Assembly (NCBI RefSeq): GCF_009806575.1
Contig: NZ_CP047095.1
Coordinates: 2,980,001-3,044,000 of the forward strand
Length of the DNA stretch: 64,000 nt
Source of the DNA: Rossellomorea marisflavi
GTDB taxonomy: Bacteria; Bacillota; Bacilli; Bacillales; Bacillaceae_B
Direction of reading: 5' to 3'
Below, one piece after another: positions 48,827 to 58,503 of the stretch (the stretch's first letter is position 1; each line of letters opens with the position of its first letter). The notes beneath the pieces are model-generated. The model did no database searches and was not told where the DNA came from. It saw nothing but the letters and a program-made list of their open reading frames with translations. The position numbers were made by a program, and so were the translations under genes.

Positions 48827-50215
48827 TCACTTTTCTGCCTCTTTCTTTTTTTGGACGGTTTTCACATCGGGTGAATCCTTCTTATCCGTTGTTACCCTTT
48901 TGTTGCCATCGTCTTCTTGCTTCCCATCCGTTGTGCCTTCTTCATCCACAGCGGGCGCGGTTTCCCCTTCGATCTCGGGGGAATCTTCCCGGATGCCTTC
49001 CGTGCTGCTCTCCCCGTCCGATTCACCTGATGCATCTTCACCGGCTTCCTCAGAATTCTCGTCAGACAGGGTTACATCGGCTTCGCCGGCATTGAGCGGC
49101 CAGATTTCCACCCTGTTCGCCGGTGCATAAAAATCTTCACTGATCCGCTCTTCGTCAATGACCTCTCCTTCGGAAGAATGCTTATCCCTATAAACGGAGA
49201 TCAGCTGTCCTTTCTTTCCTTCCTGTGTGGTCGCCAGGACTCCCTGGGGGATGAAGGCGCTGAACTGCTTCACAACGCGCGGAGGATATTCCTTCTTCCC
49301 GGTCATCCTCACCTTGTATTCATACGGCATAGCCATGCCGGAAATCTGTCCTTTAAGCGTATTGTCGTGGAGCGAAAAGGTCACGGTATACGCTGTATCG
49401 CGTGCGTTCATGAACACAAGATCTTGTCCTGTCACGGGATTCACCCTCGCTTCAAGGCCGAGTGTTGCATACGGCGGCAGCTCGGTGGAGATATTGCGCT
49501 CTGCCACCGCCAGATCCGTATGCAGAATCAGTTCATATAGTAAGGAAACAACCGGTCCGAGATCATCGGGAGAACTCACCGAGGAACCGCTTGCATCAAG
49601 AAACTCCAAGAACGAAAATCGTGCATTCGCAGGGATGTCGATCACAGGATTGCCTTGAATGAGCGCTGCTAGGCCGGGACTCACTTCGATCTCATCTAAC
49701 TCCCCTGCGTAGAAGACGTTCTCTTCCCCCTCATAGAAATCATCCAAGTCGATCGTCTCCTCCACATTCAGCATGGACGTGGCATCCTCAATCTTTTTTT
49801 GAAGTCCCGGGAATTGATCCAGGTGGTAACCAGGGAATCGTTCCTCGATGTATCCGTTCAAAGCGGCTTCATCGACCGAAACGGCCAATGGGGAATTCCC
49901 CTGTTCCTTCAGGGCACTGATAGATTCCTTGAAATGGAATGCGATGGTACCTGAATCCAGGAGGACGTCCCGGCCATCGAATGAGAGCATGATTTCCTGC
50001 TCTCCCTTCCACGACTCGACCTTCGTTTCAAGAAGCTTCATGGCCTGCTTCTTTGTTTTCCCCGACAGGTCGACCGATGCCGCTTCTGCGTTTTGTATGA
50101 ACGAAACCGACGTGATTCTCTCATAGAGGAAAACACCAAGCTGCGATACACCGACGTATAACATGGTCATGATGAACATGGGTGCAAGCAATTGGATCAG
50201 GCGCCGATTTTTCAT
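48827..50215 (-). CDS. VanW-like membrane-anchored protein of the pilus operon
   Basis: A 462-residue protein: N-terminal membrane helix (about residues 10-30), repeated-fold extracytoplasmic region, a VanW-like segment (IPANARFSFLEFLD, LHTDLAVAERNISTELPPY, GLEARVNPVTGQDLVFMN), a G5-like part (KEYPPRVVKQFSAFIPQGV), and a disordered acidic C-terminus from about residue 370. The GGGxCQxSTT motif typical of VanW proteins is missing. Function unknown; its place directly upstream of pilB suggests a role in pilus passage or anchoring across the wall. Nothing indicates glycopeptide resistance. Confidence 0.7.
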   Translation of the reverse strand: MKNRRLIQLLAPMFIMTMLYVGVSQLGVFLYERITSVSFIQNAEAASVDLSGKTKKQAMKLLETKVESWKGEQEIMLSFDGRDVLLDSGTIAFHFKESISALKEQGNSPLAVSVDEAALNGYIEERFPGYHLDQFPGLQKKIEDATSMLNVEETIDLDDFYEGEENVFYAGELDEIEVSPGLAALIQGNPVIDIPANARFSFLEFLDASGSSVSSPDDLGPVVSLLYELILHTDLAVAERNISTELPPYATLGLEARVNPVTGQDLVFMNARDTAYTVTFSLHDNTLKGQISGMAMPYEYKVRMTGKKEYPPRVVKQFSAFIPQGVLATTQEGKKGQLISVYRDKHSSEGEVIDEERISEDFYAPANRVEIWPLNAGEADVTLSDENSEEAGEDASGESDGESSTEGIREDSPEIEGETAPAVDEEGTTDGKQEDDGNKRVTTDKKDSPDVKTVQKKKEAEK

Positions 50216-50228
50216 CTGATGCGCCCCC

Positions 50229-50978
50229 TTATCGGATATTCATGGTCAATTCAACAAAGACGGATGGACCCGCTTCCTTGACCGATTGGATATCCGCCCG
50301 GGTCAGCTCCGAACCCTTAGGTACGAGCAATTCACCTTCAAGACTGAATATATCTTCTGCCGTCTGTCTTCCGACCAGGAGTTCCATTTGTCTGGATTCG
50401 ATGTCCTTCAGGCCGTCAGCCTGCGTGGCAGCTGCTTCCTGCATGGCAACGGCTTCCTGTGGCGTCGGAACGTCATCCATTTCTACTTCCACGAGCGTTT
50501 CCCGGAAATACTCGGCGGCATCTTCCTTTACGATGACGATATCCTTTCCCCACGTCAGCACATGAGGGGAGTCGAGATAGTATGAGTCACTCTTGCTTTT
50601 CACTTCAAGCGTCCGGATCGCTCCGCTCTCATCGTCCACGTGGAACTCGACGATTTCACCGATCATCTGTCCTTTCCTCGTCATGAGGCGGGCATCGGCC
50701 ACCCGGATCTTTTTGTTCACAAGGGAATTGGCAATGGGGATTTCATTCAGATCGATGACGGCATTCTCATGTTCCACGGTGACAGCGTATTCCCCGATCC
50801 CCACGACCTTCTTGAACGGGATGGCCCTCACACTGATCTGCCAGTCTTCATGCTCCACTGTAAGGAAGTCGACGGAGCCTTTTTCAGGGTTTACAACAAG
50901 GGAGCGGACCTTCCCGATTTCACTACCATCCGAAATGTTGATGATGGGAAGGGATTGGATTTCAGTACTCTTTTTCAT
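50229..50978 (-). CDS. PRC-barrel domain protein of the pilus operon
   Basis: A 249-residue soluble protein with two PRC-barrel-like domains: SLPIINISDGSEIGKVRSLV (residues 9-28) and VADARLMTRKGQMIGEIVEF (about 92-112). A C-terminal helical tail ends in GSELTRADIQSVKEAGP. PRC-barrels act in ribosome maturation, photosynthesis and adhesion/sporulation proteins, so the domain does not give a function. ATG 50978 behind TAGGAGAAT. It lies between the 401-residue membrane protein and the VanW-like gene. Confidence 0.72.
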   Translation of the reverse strand: MKKSTEIQSLPIINISDGSEIGKVRSLVVNPEKGSVDFLTVEHEDWQISVRAIPFKKVVGIGEYAVTVEHENAVIDLNEIPIANSLVNKKIRVADARLMTRKGQMIGEIVEFHVDDESGAIRTLEVKSKSDSYYLDSPHVLTWGKDIVIVKEDAAEYFRETLVEVEMDDVPTPQEAVAMQEAAATQADGLKDIESRQMELLVGRQTAEDIFSLEGELLVPKGSELTRADIQSVKEAGPSVFVELTMNIR

Positions 50979-50993
50979 TGGTATTCTCCTATT

Positions 50994-52199
50994 CTAGTTC
51001 ATTTGATTTTGGGCATATTGCTTGATATGGGTAAGTTCTTCAGACAGGTATCCATAGGAATGGAACCGGTCTTCCATTTCTGTGATAAAGGTTGAGCACG
51101 CCTCATACTGAGCGTGCAAGAGATGATGATCGATCAAGATCTTGGCGAACGTGTAATAATCCCGGTCATGAAGGGCCGGATGCAGATAAGAATTCACCAG
51201 CTCGTGAAACTCTTCTTTTGGTAGGGACGTTTCTGAAAAGGCTATGATCTCAAGCATCGTCTTCATGATGGGCCCGTCAATGCGTGGACGCGATACCGTC
51301 TCCTCCAGAGAATCGCCCTTTCCTTCTTGAGAGGCCATGTGTTCGAGTGTTTCTTCGTCAAGGAGGAAATCCTCCTCATCCAGACCGCCTTCAAGAACAT
51401 CGGCCGCCTTTTCCTCTTCTACACGGGACCCTTCTTCGGTCACCACGCTTGAGAGATCCTCGAGCTCGTGGAGCAATCCCGGCAGATGCCCCTCGGTTTC
51501 TCCCTCTTCACTGTTTCCTTCTTCTTCAAAGAGCTCGTCCATATAGGGAGTGAGTGCTTCGTCTTCCTGAATGGCTTGAAGGGGAGTCTCCTGATCCAGC
51601 GGCTGGATAAACATCCGTTCCAGGTCTTCTTCCAGACCCTCTTCCGGTTCAACCGTTTCAAACCATGAACCAAGCATGATCTCCTCTTCTTCCAGTTCCA
51701 GTTCATCACTTACGGCGGAAGTAACTGGATCACTCCCTTCATGACCTGACTCGACGAACCATTCGCTTTCGTCATCTTCCGCTTCTGCAGGCTGTTCGGG
51801 TTCAACAGCTGGTGCAGTCCCGGCATCCGTTACCGTTTCCACAAACGTTTCTTCCTTCACGCTATGTATGACAGGCGCCGTCTTATCCGGTGCTTCCACA
51901 TCGTTCAATATCCCCGCCATGGCCCCGTCTCCTGCCGGCACGACAGCACTAGCACTGAACAGGCCGGCGACCCGCTGGTCCATGAGATAGGCCATCAGAC
52001 ACAGGGTCATCACCAGCATAAGCAGGATCATCCATAGGGGATAGGTGGCAGACGCCGCCGCACCGACCATGGCAAGAAGAAAGGTACTTGAAGCGACAAG
52101 ATGCTTCCCCTTCAACGATAACCCCATGGGAACCACATACAGGATGGGGATCAGTATAATGGCGGTGATCCCGATTAATAGATAAGCCACTTTCCTCAC
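50994..52199 (-). CDS. Uncharacterised acidic membrane protein, first gene of the pilus operon
   Basis: A 401-residue protein that I do not recognise. Three membrane helices fill residues 4-75 (LLIGITAIILIPILYVV, ATYPLWMILLMLVMTLCLM). A very acidic, Ser/Pro-poor region follows (about residues 95-315, many Glu-Glu runs such as ELELEEEEIMLGSWFE), then a compact helical C-terminus (about 320-401, PKEEFHELVNSYLHPALHDR, YEACSTFITEMEDRFH). GTG start behind GAGGAG. It directly follows a sigma-A promoter and shares the transcript with pil genes. Confidence 0.7.
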   Translation of the reverse strand: MRKVAYLLIGITAIILIPILYVVPMGLSLKGKHLVASSTFLLAMVGAAASATYPLWMILLMLVMTLCLMAYLMDQRVAGLFSASAVVPAGDGAMAGILNDVEAPDKTAPVIHSVKEETFVETVTDAGTAPAVEPEQPAEAEDDESEWFVESGHEGSDPVTSAVSDELELEEEEIMLGSWFETVEPEEGLEEDLERMFIQPLDQETPLQAIQEDEALTPYMDELFEEEGNSEEGETEGHLPGLLHELEDLSSVVTEEGSRVEEEKAADVLEGGLDEEDFLLDEETLEHMASQEGKGDSLEETVSRPRIDGPIMKTMLEIIAFSETSLPKEEFHELVNSYLHPALHDRDYYTFAKILIDHHLLHAQYEACSTFITEMEDRFHSYGYLSEELTHIKQYAQNQMN

Positions 52200-52282
52200 A
52201 ACTCCTCTAAAAGTAAGTAAAAAGATTCATCCGATTCCAATATAATCCTAGTCTATCTCATCTATAGGTATTTTGGAATATG

Positions 52283-52311
52283 ATAATAGGCTTATATGAA
52301 AAAAATATCAA
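52283..52311 (-). promoter_or_regulatory. Sigma-A-type promoter of the type IV pilus operon
   Basis: On the minus strand TTGATA and TATTAT are spaced by exactly 17 bp, about 85 nt before the GTG of the first operon gene and just downstream of the diguanylate cyclase terminator. This suggests the pilus genes have their own vegetative promoter. Confidence 0.72.
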
Positions 52312-52327
52312 AAAACTCTTTTCTTGT

Positions 52328-52364
52328 AAAAAAAAAGAAACGCGGCCGGTCAGCCGCGTTTCTT
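52328..52364 (-). terminator. Terminator of the diguanylate cyclase gene
   Basis: A perfect 12-bp stem (52335-52346 with 52353-52364), 6-nt loop, followed on the minus strand by a run of T, immediately after the stop codon. Confidence 0.9.
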
Positions 52365-52365
52365 T

Positions 52366-54078
52366 TCACTTCACATATTGTGCCACCCGGTTCCTTCCGA
52401 GCTGCTTAGCCCCTGTGTACAGCGCCCGGTCTGCGTGCCGGATCAGTGCGAGGGGATCGTCCGCATCAACCGGCGCCGTCGCCACCCCGATGCTTGCTGT
52501 GATCCTGACCATCTTCCTCCTGTCCTGGCCATTCAGGGAATCATGTAGGAGGAATGGCGTGTCCGCTATCCGCTGACGGACTTTTTCCGCTACTTGGAGC
52601 GCCTGCCTATTCTCGATATCAGGCAGGAGGATCACGAATTCCTCACCACCGTAACGGGCGACGGTCCCGGCGGCACCGATCATGTCAACAAGACGGGTCG
52701 AAAGTCCCTTCAGGATTTCATTCCCTCCCTGATGTCCATACGTATCATTGATGGCCTTGAAGTGATCCAGGTCCAGCATGATCAGGGACAGGCATCGGCG
52801 CTGTCCGCTCTCCAGATAATTGAACTCAAGAGCGAGGAGATCTTCGAAATAGCGATAATTGTAAAGGTCTGTCAGGGCACATCTTTCACTATTGTGCTTG
52901 GTCATTTCGTGGTGACGCGCATTCTCCATGGCCACACCGAAATAAGAGCAGAGAATATCCACGATCATGAGCTGCATTTTTTCATATGCCTTTTTCTTCG
53001 ATGTGGCAAGGAGCAGGATCCCCCTCACTTTCTGATTCCTTACGATGGGGACGCACAGGACGCTTTCCACCTCTTCCGGCATGTAGCCTTCAGCGATATC
53101 CTCCCACTCTTTCTTGGACGTGAAGAGCATGGATTCACCACTTTCCCACACCCTGCCGCTGATGCCCTCGCCTTTTTTCAAATGCGGCAGATCGTTCGGC
53201 ATGCGCCGGCCATTTTCAACCCTTCGGATCAGAACCAGATCCGGGTCATAGCAATCGAGGATATACGCATACTCGACAGGGAGCGTAGAAGTGATTTTCT
53301 CGATGAAGATATCCAGTACTTCACTCACCTTCAGCCTCTCCGTGAGCTGGTGACCGATTTCACCGGCCTTTTGTAAATAGAGATTGATTTTTTCTGAAGA
53401 ATTATACAGCTTCATGATTATGACAAGGCTTATGAATGGTACTCCAATTAAGAGGGAAGCATATCCCCCAATTTGAAAGGTTAGATAGTAAAAAGAAAGT
53501 GCAATGGGCATCATGATGAGATTAGAAATACCATCCCATATAAAATCTTTGCTATAGAACGGGATCGATGCTTTCGCTATGTATTTCAGATAGCTAAACA
53601 GGAGGATCTGATTAATAAGCACGGAAGCGACTTGATAGAAAAAGATCGGAATAATAAGGGACTCTAAACCCATTGAACCGACAACCCCGCCCACTTCATA
53701 GAACAGAAGACCACTGAAAAACGATACAAGGAAGAACATTGTCGAATTCAAAGGTATCCGGTGCCAATCCTGTTTTGCCACTCTTAACCGGAATACAAAA
53801 GGGATGACCGAAAGTTGCATAAGTAAAATTTCTATAAAAAGTCCAAATTGAATAAACGCTGCAAGGGCAACCCACTGAAATAGAAAAATCATCGTACCAT
53901 TTACCACAATCGGCAATAACAGAATGACAGTAGAAAATACAACTAGGCTAACGAGGGTTGCTTCATTGCCTTCTACATTTTCAGGTGGATAATGAATATA
54001 GGTGAAATAAAAGCCTGCCGGTACTACAGCAAGCCAAATGATTACAAATAATACTTTTTTACTCAACGAAAGCGGCAT
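52366..54078 (-). CDS. Membrane-anchored GAF-GGDEF diguanylate cyclase
   Basis: A ~570-residue protein: N-terminal sensor with about six membrane helices (residues 5-210), a GAF domain (about 225-385), and a C-terminal GGDEF domain with LIMLDLDHFKAINDTYGHQG and active-site RYGGEEFVILLPD. The signature half is GGEEF, compatible with activity. The position for the inhibitory RxxD I-site, five residues before GGEEF, reads GAAG, so product inhibition through it is unlikely. ATG 54078 is spaced 6 nt from GAGGG; one at 54084 abuts it. The DNA for the membrane part is clearly more AT-rich than the rest. Located upstream of the pilus operon. Confidence 0.9.
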   Translation of the reverse strand: MPLSLSKKVLFVIIWLAVVPAGFYFTYIHYPPENVEGNEATLVSLVVFSTVILLLPIVVNGTMIFLFQWVALAAFIQFGLFIEILLMQLSVIPFVFRLRVAKQDWHRIPLNSTMFFLVSFFSGLLFYEVGGVVGSMGLESLIIPIFFYQVASVLINQILLFSYLKYIAKASIPFYSKDFIWDGISNLIMMPIALSFYYLTFQIGGYASLLIGVPFISLVIIMKLYNSSEKINLYLQKAGEIGHQLTERLKVSEVLDIFIEKITSTLPVEYAYILDCYDPDLVLIRRVENGRRMPNDLPHLKKGEGISGRVWESGESMLFTSKKEWEDIAEGYMPEEVESVLCVPIVRNQKVRGILLLATSKKKAYEKMQLMIVDILCSYFGVAMENARHHEMTKHNSERCALTDLYNYRYFEDLLALEFNYLESGQRRCLSLIMLDLDHFKAINDTYGHQGGNEILKGLSTRLVDMIGAAGTVARYGGEEFVILLPDIENRQALQVAEKVRQRIADTPFLLHDSLNGQDRRKMVRITASIGVATAPVDADDPLALIRHADRALYTGAKQLGRNRVAQYVK

Positions 54079-54166
54079 GGCCATCCCTCACAATATTCTG
54101 ATCTCTTGCCCATCTAGTTAAATAGTCACGAGTTTACGAATATTTTATCAGAGTACCCTGTTAAAG

Positions 54167-55474
54167 TCACTTATTAATTCTATTATTTTCTAATTTTTTT
54201 GATAAATATGGTTTTACTTCCGATAAGAAGTAGAGTGATCCGGTTATGAGGAGGACTTCCCCTTCCCTCATGGATGCTACATACTCATCCACATACTTCT
54301 TCCAATCGTCTGCTACTATCCCTCTCCCTGCAAGCTCGAGAAGTTCACTGCCCGATGCGGCCCTTGGGAAATCAAATTGGGTGAGGACAAGGGTATCGAC
54401 AGCTCGACTCAGAGGCTCGATCATCGGTTTCAGATCCTTATCCTTGAGGGCAGCGAATACGCTGTTCACATGCCTTCCTTCGAATCGCTCTTGAATGGTC
54501 TTGACGAGTGCCGCCACACCTTCAGGATTATGGGCGCCATCGAGGAAGATCAATGGGGTATCCGACACCTTTTCCATCCTACCGGGCCAGTACGCCTTCA
54601 CGAGTCCCCTTTTCACGTGCCCTGAATCAATCCGGAATCCATGATCTCCGAGTAGTCCCGCTACTTTTATGGATACAGCGGCATTCCTCACCTGATGCAT
54701 CCCGATCATGGTCACATCGAACGATTCTGAAGCACCATCTTCTTCGTAGCGGAAACGTTCTCCGTCAGGTAAATGGTCCATGGCGACGGCTGTGAATCCT
54801 TCACCCAATACGTGGAGATTGCTCTGTTTCTGCCGTGCTTGGTCCGAAATGACCGCAGCGGCTTCAGGCTGTGAGACCCCCGATACGACCGGCACACCGG
54901 GTTTGATGATCCCCGCTTTTTCATAGGCGATCTCCTCGAGTGAGTTCCCCAGGAACTGCATATGGTCCATCCCGATGCTCGTGATGACGGAAACGAGGGG
55001 GGTGATGACGTTGGTGGAATCCAGCCTTCCTCCAAGTCCGACTTCCTCGAGTACGATGTCGGGGGTTTCGTATTCGGCAAAATACAAGAAATTCATTGCC
55101 GTGATCACTTCGAACTCAGACGGTCCTCCCCATTCGGAATCTTCCATTTCCTCCGCGATCGGTTTGACACGTTCAACAAGCTTCGTTAAGGACTCGTCGG
55201 ATATCGGCACCCCGTTCATGCTGATCCGCTCATTGAATCTCTCGAAATACGGTGAAGTGAACGTCCCCACGGTATAGCCTGCTTCCTCGAGTATATTCCG
55301 GAGGAAGGTGACCGTGGAGCCTTTCCCATTCGTCCCTCCGATATGGACGGTCCTGATGGATTGATGGGGGTTTCCAAGCTTCTCAAGCAGCTCCTCCATT
55401 CGCTGCAAGCCGGGTTTGATCCCCAGCCTCAAGCGGGAATGAATCCAATTTACCGCATCTTCATACTGCATCAT
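54167..55474 (-). CDS. folC: Bifunctional folylpolyglutamate/dihydrofolate synthase
   Basis: Adds glutamate residues to folates. 435 residues, Mur-ligase fold: P-loop HIGGTNGKGSTVTFLRNIL, omega/second region FTSPYFERFNERISMNG, VLEEVGLGGRLDSTNVI, and the C-terminal domain LIFLDGAHNPEGVAALVKTI. ATG 55474 behind AAGGAGGACAACC. It lies downstream of valS, as in B. subtilis, but a terminator separates them. Confidence 0.96.
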   Translation of the reverse strand: MMQYEDAVNWIHSRLRLGIKPGLQRMEELLEKLGNPHQSIRTVHIGGTNGKGSTVTFLRNILEEAGYTVGTFTSPYFERFNERISMNGVPISDESLTKLVERVKPIAEEMEDSEWGGPSEFEVITAMNFLYFAEYETPDIVLEEVGLGGRLDSTNVITPLVSVITSIGMDHMQFLGNSLEEIAYEKAGIIKPGVPVVSGVSQPEAAAVISDQARQKQSNLHVLGEGFTAVAMDHLPDGERFRYEEDGASESFDVTMIGMHQVRNAAVSIKVAGLLGDHGFRIDSGHVKRGLVKAYWPGRMEKVSDTPLIFLDGAHNPEGVAALVKTIQERFEGRHVNSVFAALKDKDLKPMIEPLSRAVDTLVLTQFDFPRAASGSELLELAGRGIVADDWKKYVDEYVASMREGEVLLITGSLYFLSEVKPYLSKKLENNRINK

Positions 55475-55502
55475 ACTGGTTGTCCTCCTTGATTTCGTAA
55501 AG

Positions 55503-55533
55503 AAAAAGAGGGCTGATCGGTCATCAGCCCTCT
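55503..55533 (-). terminator. Terminator of valS
   Basis: A perfect 11-bp stem (55507-55517 with 55523-55533), 5-nt loop, followed on the minus strand by five T. Confidence 0.88.
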
Positions 55534-55549
55534 GATCTTTGCGGTGTGA

Positions 55550-58195
55550 TTATACCGTCTTCAACTCTTCGATCCGGGCCTTAACCGTGGCCTGTTTCTC
55601 CAAGTAGTCCTGTTCTTTTGCTTTTTCTTCATCCACGACTTTTTGAGGTGCCTTGCTTACGAATCGTTCGTTGCTCAGCTTCCCTTGTACGCGTGATACT
55701 TCCTTCGTCCATTTATCCAGCTCTTTCTCCAGGCGGGCGATCTCTTCATCGATGTTGATGAGACCGGCAAGCGGAAGGAATAACTCAACTCCCGTCACGA
55801 CCGCTGTCATCGCTTTTTCAGGTGCCGATGCATCGGTGGACAGTTCAAGTGATTCCGGATTACAGAAGCGCTCGATGTAGGCCGCGTTCTTCTGAAGAAC
55901 CGCTAGCGTTTCTTCATCTTTCGCCTTCAGCATGAGTTTGATCTGCTTGCTCATCGGCGTGTTCACTTCGGCACGGATATTCCGAACCGCACGGATGATG
56001 TCCACGAGAAGCTTCATTTCTTCAGCAGCGGCATCATCCGTAAGGGATGAATCGACTTCCGGCCAGGCAGCCACGGTGATGGATTCGCCTTCATGCGGCA
56101 GGTTCTGCCATATTTCCTCGGTAATAAACGGCATGAACGGGTGAAGAAGTCTCATCGTGTTGTCGAGAACATAAGCGAGGATCGAACGCGTCGTCTTCTT
56201 CGCAGCTTCGTCTTCCCCGTATAGAGGCAGCTTCGCCATTTCAATATACCAGTCACAGAAATCATCCCAGATGAAGTTATAAAGGATGCGTCCCACTTCA
56301 CCGAACTCATATTTGTCTGCTAGGCGTGTAACGGTTTCGATCGTCTCATTGAGGCGGGTGAGGATCCATTTGTCTGCAACCGACTTCTCACCTGAAAGAT
56401 CGATTTCGTCATAGGTCATGCCGTCCATATTCATCAAGGCGAATCGGGATGCGTTCCAGATCTTGTTGGCAAAGTTCCAAACGGATTCCACCTTTTCGAA
56501 TGAGAATCTCAGATCCTGACCAGGGGAGCTTCCTGTTGAGAGGAAGTAGCGCAGGGCATCAGCTCCGTATTTCTCGATGACATCCATGGGATCGACGCCG
56601 TTTCCAAGGGACTTACTCATCTTGCGGCCATCGGCATCGCGTACGAGACCGTGGATCAACACGTCTTTGAATGGGCGTTCATTCGTGAACTCCAGTCCCT
56701 GGAAGATCATGCGGGATACCCAGAATCCGATGATGTCATAGCCTGTCACGAGGGTATTGGTCGGGTAGTAGCGTTTGAAGTCTTCCGCTTCAAGATCAGG
56801 CCAGCCCATTGTGGAGAACGGCCATAGTGCCGAACTGAACCATGTATCCAGAACGTCCTCATCCTGCACCCAGTTTTCGCTATCTTCAGGTGCCTCATGG
56901 GCAACGTGGATCTCACCCGTTTCCTTGTGGTACCAAGCCGGGATGCGGTGACCCCACCATAGCTGACGGGAAATACACCAATCACGCGTATTCTCCATCC
57001 AGCGGAGGTAGCTCGTTTCGAAGCGATCCGGAACGAAATTCACTTTTTCTTCTCCGTCTTGAAGCGTCACGGCTTTCTGGGCAAGGGGATCCATTTTTAC
57101 GAACCATTGAGTGGAAAGGTACGGTTCGACAACGGCACCGCTTCGTTCAGAATGGCCGACAGAGTGTAGATGCTCTTCGATTTTGAAGAGGACACCGTCT
57201 TCCTGAAGATCCTTCACGATCTGCTTGCGGCAGTCGAAGCGGTCCATACCGGAGTACTTGCCGGCTCTTTCGTTCATGGATCCGTCTTCATGCATCACGA
57301 GGATACGCTGCAAGTCATGACGATTGCCGATCTCGAAGTCATTCGGGTCATGGGCAGGCGTGATTTTCACCGCACCTGAACCGAATTCCATGTCCACATA
57401 GTCGTCACCGACGATCGGGATCTCACGGCCGGTGATCGGCAGGATCACGGTTTTCCCGATGAGATGCTTGTAGCGATCGTCTTCCGGGTGAACAGCAACA
57501 GCCGTATCACCGAGCATCGTCTCAGGACGCGTCGTCGCGATTTCGATATGACCGGATCCGTCGCTCAGTGGATAGCGCATGTGGTAGAAGGCGCCTTGAA
57601 CGTCCTGGTGGATAACCTCGATATCCGACAGGGCCGTTTTCGTCGCCGGATCCCAGTTGATGATGTACTCCCCGCGGTAAATGAGCCCTTTGTTGTAAAG
57701 GTCGACGAATACTTTGCGTACGGCGTCGGATAATCCTTCATCAAGGGTGAAACGCTCACGGCTGTAATCGAGTCCGAGGCCGACCTTCGCCCACTGCTCA
57801 CGGATGTGGGAAGCATATTCTTCCTTCCACTTCCATGTTTCTTCCACGAACTTTTCGCGGCCGAGGTCATAGCGTGAGATGCCCTGATTGCGCAGCTTCT
57901 CATCTACTTTTGCCTGCGTCGCGATCCCGGCGTGGTCCATGCCCGGAAGCCAGAGGACGTCGTAGCCCTGCATGCGCTTCATGCGCGTCAGGATGTCTTG
58001 AAGGGTCGTATCCCACGCGTGACCGAGGTGAAGCTTTCCGGTTACGTTCGGAGGCGGGATGACGATGCTGTATGGTTCCTTCCCTTCATCGGGTGTCGCT
58101 TCGAAGAACTTCCCATCGATCCACCACTTGTAGCGGCCATCCTCGATCGCCTTGGGATCATATTTTGTCGGCATTGATAACTCTTGATTTTCCAT
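55550..58195 (-). CDS. valS: Valyl-tRNA synthetase
   Basis: Class I synthetase that charges tRNA-Val. 881 residues: HIGH motif as [17 protein letters not shown]1 editing domain ([20 protein letters not shown]), KMSKS motif as [17 protein letters not shown], anticodon-binding domain, and a C-terminal coiled coil ([17 protein letters not shown]). ATG 58195 behind GGAGGAAAACC; nine more codons are open upstream. Controlled by the T-box leader upstream. Confidence 0.98.
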   Translation of the reverse strand: MENQELSMPTKYDPKAIEDGRYKWWIDGKFFEATPDEGKEPYSIVIPPPNVTGKLHLGHAWDTTLQDILTRMKRMQGYDVLWLPGMDHAGIATQAKVDEKLRNQGISRYDLGREKFVEETWKWKEEYASHIREQWAKVGLGLDYSRERFTLDEGLSDAVRKVFVDLYNKGLIYRGEYIINWDPATKTALSDIEVIHQDVQGAFYHMRYPLSDGSGHIEIATTRPETMLGDTAVAVHPEDDRYKHLIGKTVILPITGREIPIVGDDYVDMEFGSGAVKITPAHDPNDFEIGNRHDLQRILVMHEDGSMNERAGKYSGMDRFDCRKQIVKDLQEDGVLFKIEEHLHSVGHSERSGAVVEPYLSTQWFVKMDPLAQKAVTLQDGEEKVNFVPDRFETSYLRWMENTRDWCISRQLWWGHRIPAWYHKETGEIHVAHEAPEDSENWVQDEDVLDTWFSSALWPFSTMGWPDLEAEDFKRYYPTNTLVTGYDIIGFWVSRMIFQGLEFTNERPFKDVLIHGLVRDADGRKMSKSLGNGVDPMDVIEKYGADALRYFLSTGSSPGQDLRFSFEKVESVWNFANKIWNASRFALMNMDGMTYDEIDLSGEKSVADKWILTRLNETIETVTRLADKYEFGEVGRILYNFIWDDFCDWYIEMAKLPLYGEDEAAKKTTRSILAYVLDNTMRLLHPFMPFITEEIWQNLPHEGESITVAAWPEVDSSLTDDAAAEEMKLLVDIIRAVRNIRAEVNTPMSKQIKLMLKAKDEETLAVLQKNAAYIERFCNPESLELSTDASAPEKAMTAVVTGVELFLPLAGLINIDEEIARLEKELDKWTKEVSRVQGKLSNERFVSKAPQKVVDEEKAKEQDYLEKQATVKARIEELKTV

Positions 58196-58242
58196 TGGTT
58201 TTCCTCCATTTCGTGCATGCATGCGGGCCCTGGGTACACATA

Positions 58243-58475
58243 AAAAGATCCCCCGTCCTATATAAAGGACGAAGGATCTCTCATTCGCGGTACCACCTTA
58301 ATTCCCGGGTTTCCCCAGGCTCTCAAAGACCCATAACGGCTTTTAACCGGTTCCCACTACTAAAAGTTCACGGGAACTGCTCTCAGGCGACATTCCATTG
58401 TCTTGGCATGGAAGACTCTCAGCATATGCCTCCCTCTCTGAATGCCAGATTCAACGTACTCTTCCTGTTCATTGC
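58243..58475 (-). ncRNA. T-box leader of valS (valine-tRNA-sensing)
   Basis: On the minus strand the leader begins with the stem I motif AGGAAGAGTA and AGAGAGGGAGGC. A GTC triplet (complement of 58389-58391) at the expected specifier position reads valine. The T-box AAGGTGGTACCGCG (complement of about 58287-58300) can pair with the tRNA acceptor end. The terminator stem 58246-58258/58266-58279 with five T comes next. Uncharged tRNA-Val would favour the antiterminator. Confidence 0.93.
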
Positions 58476-58503
58476 ATTTACATGTTATATAGTTATTTAT
58501 TAT

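Noticed and set aside
48827-50215. VanW-like gene as a vancomycin-resistance determinant
   Set aside because: The van cluster genes are absent, the family CQ motif is missing, and the gene sits inside a pilus operon.
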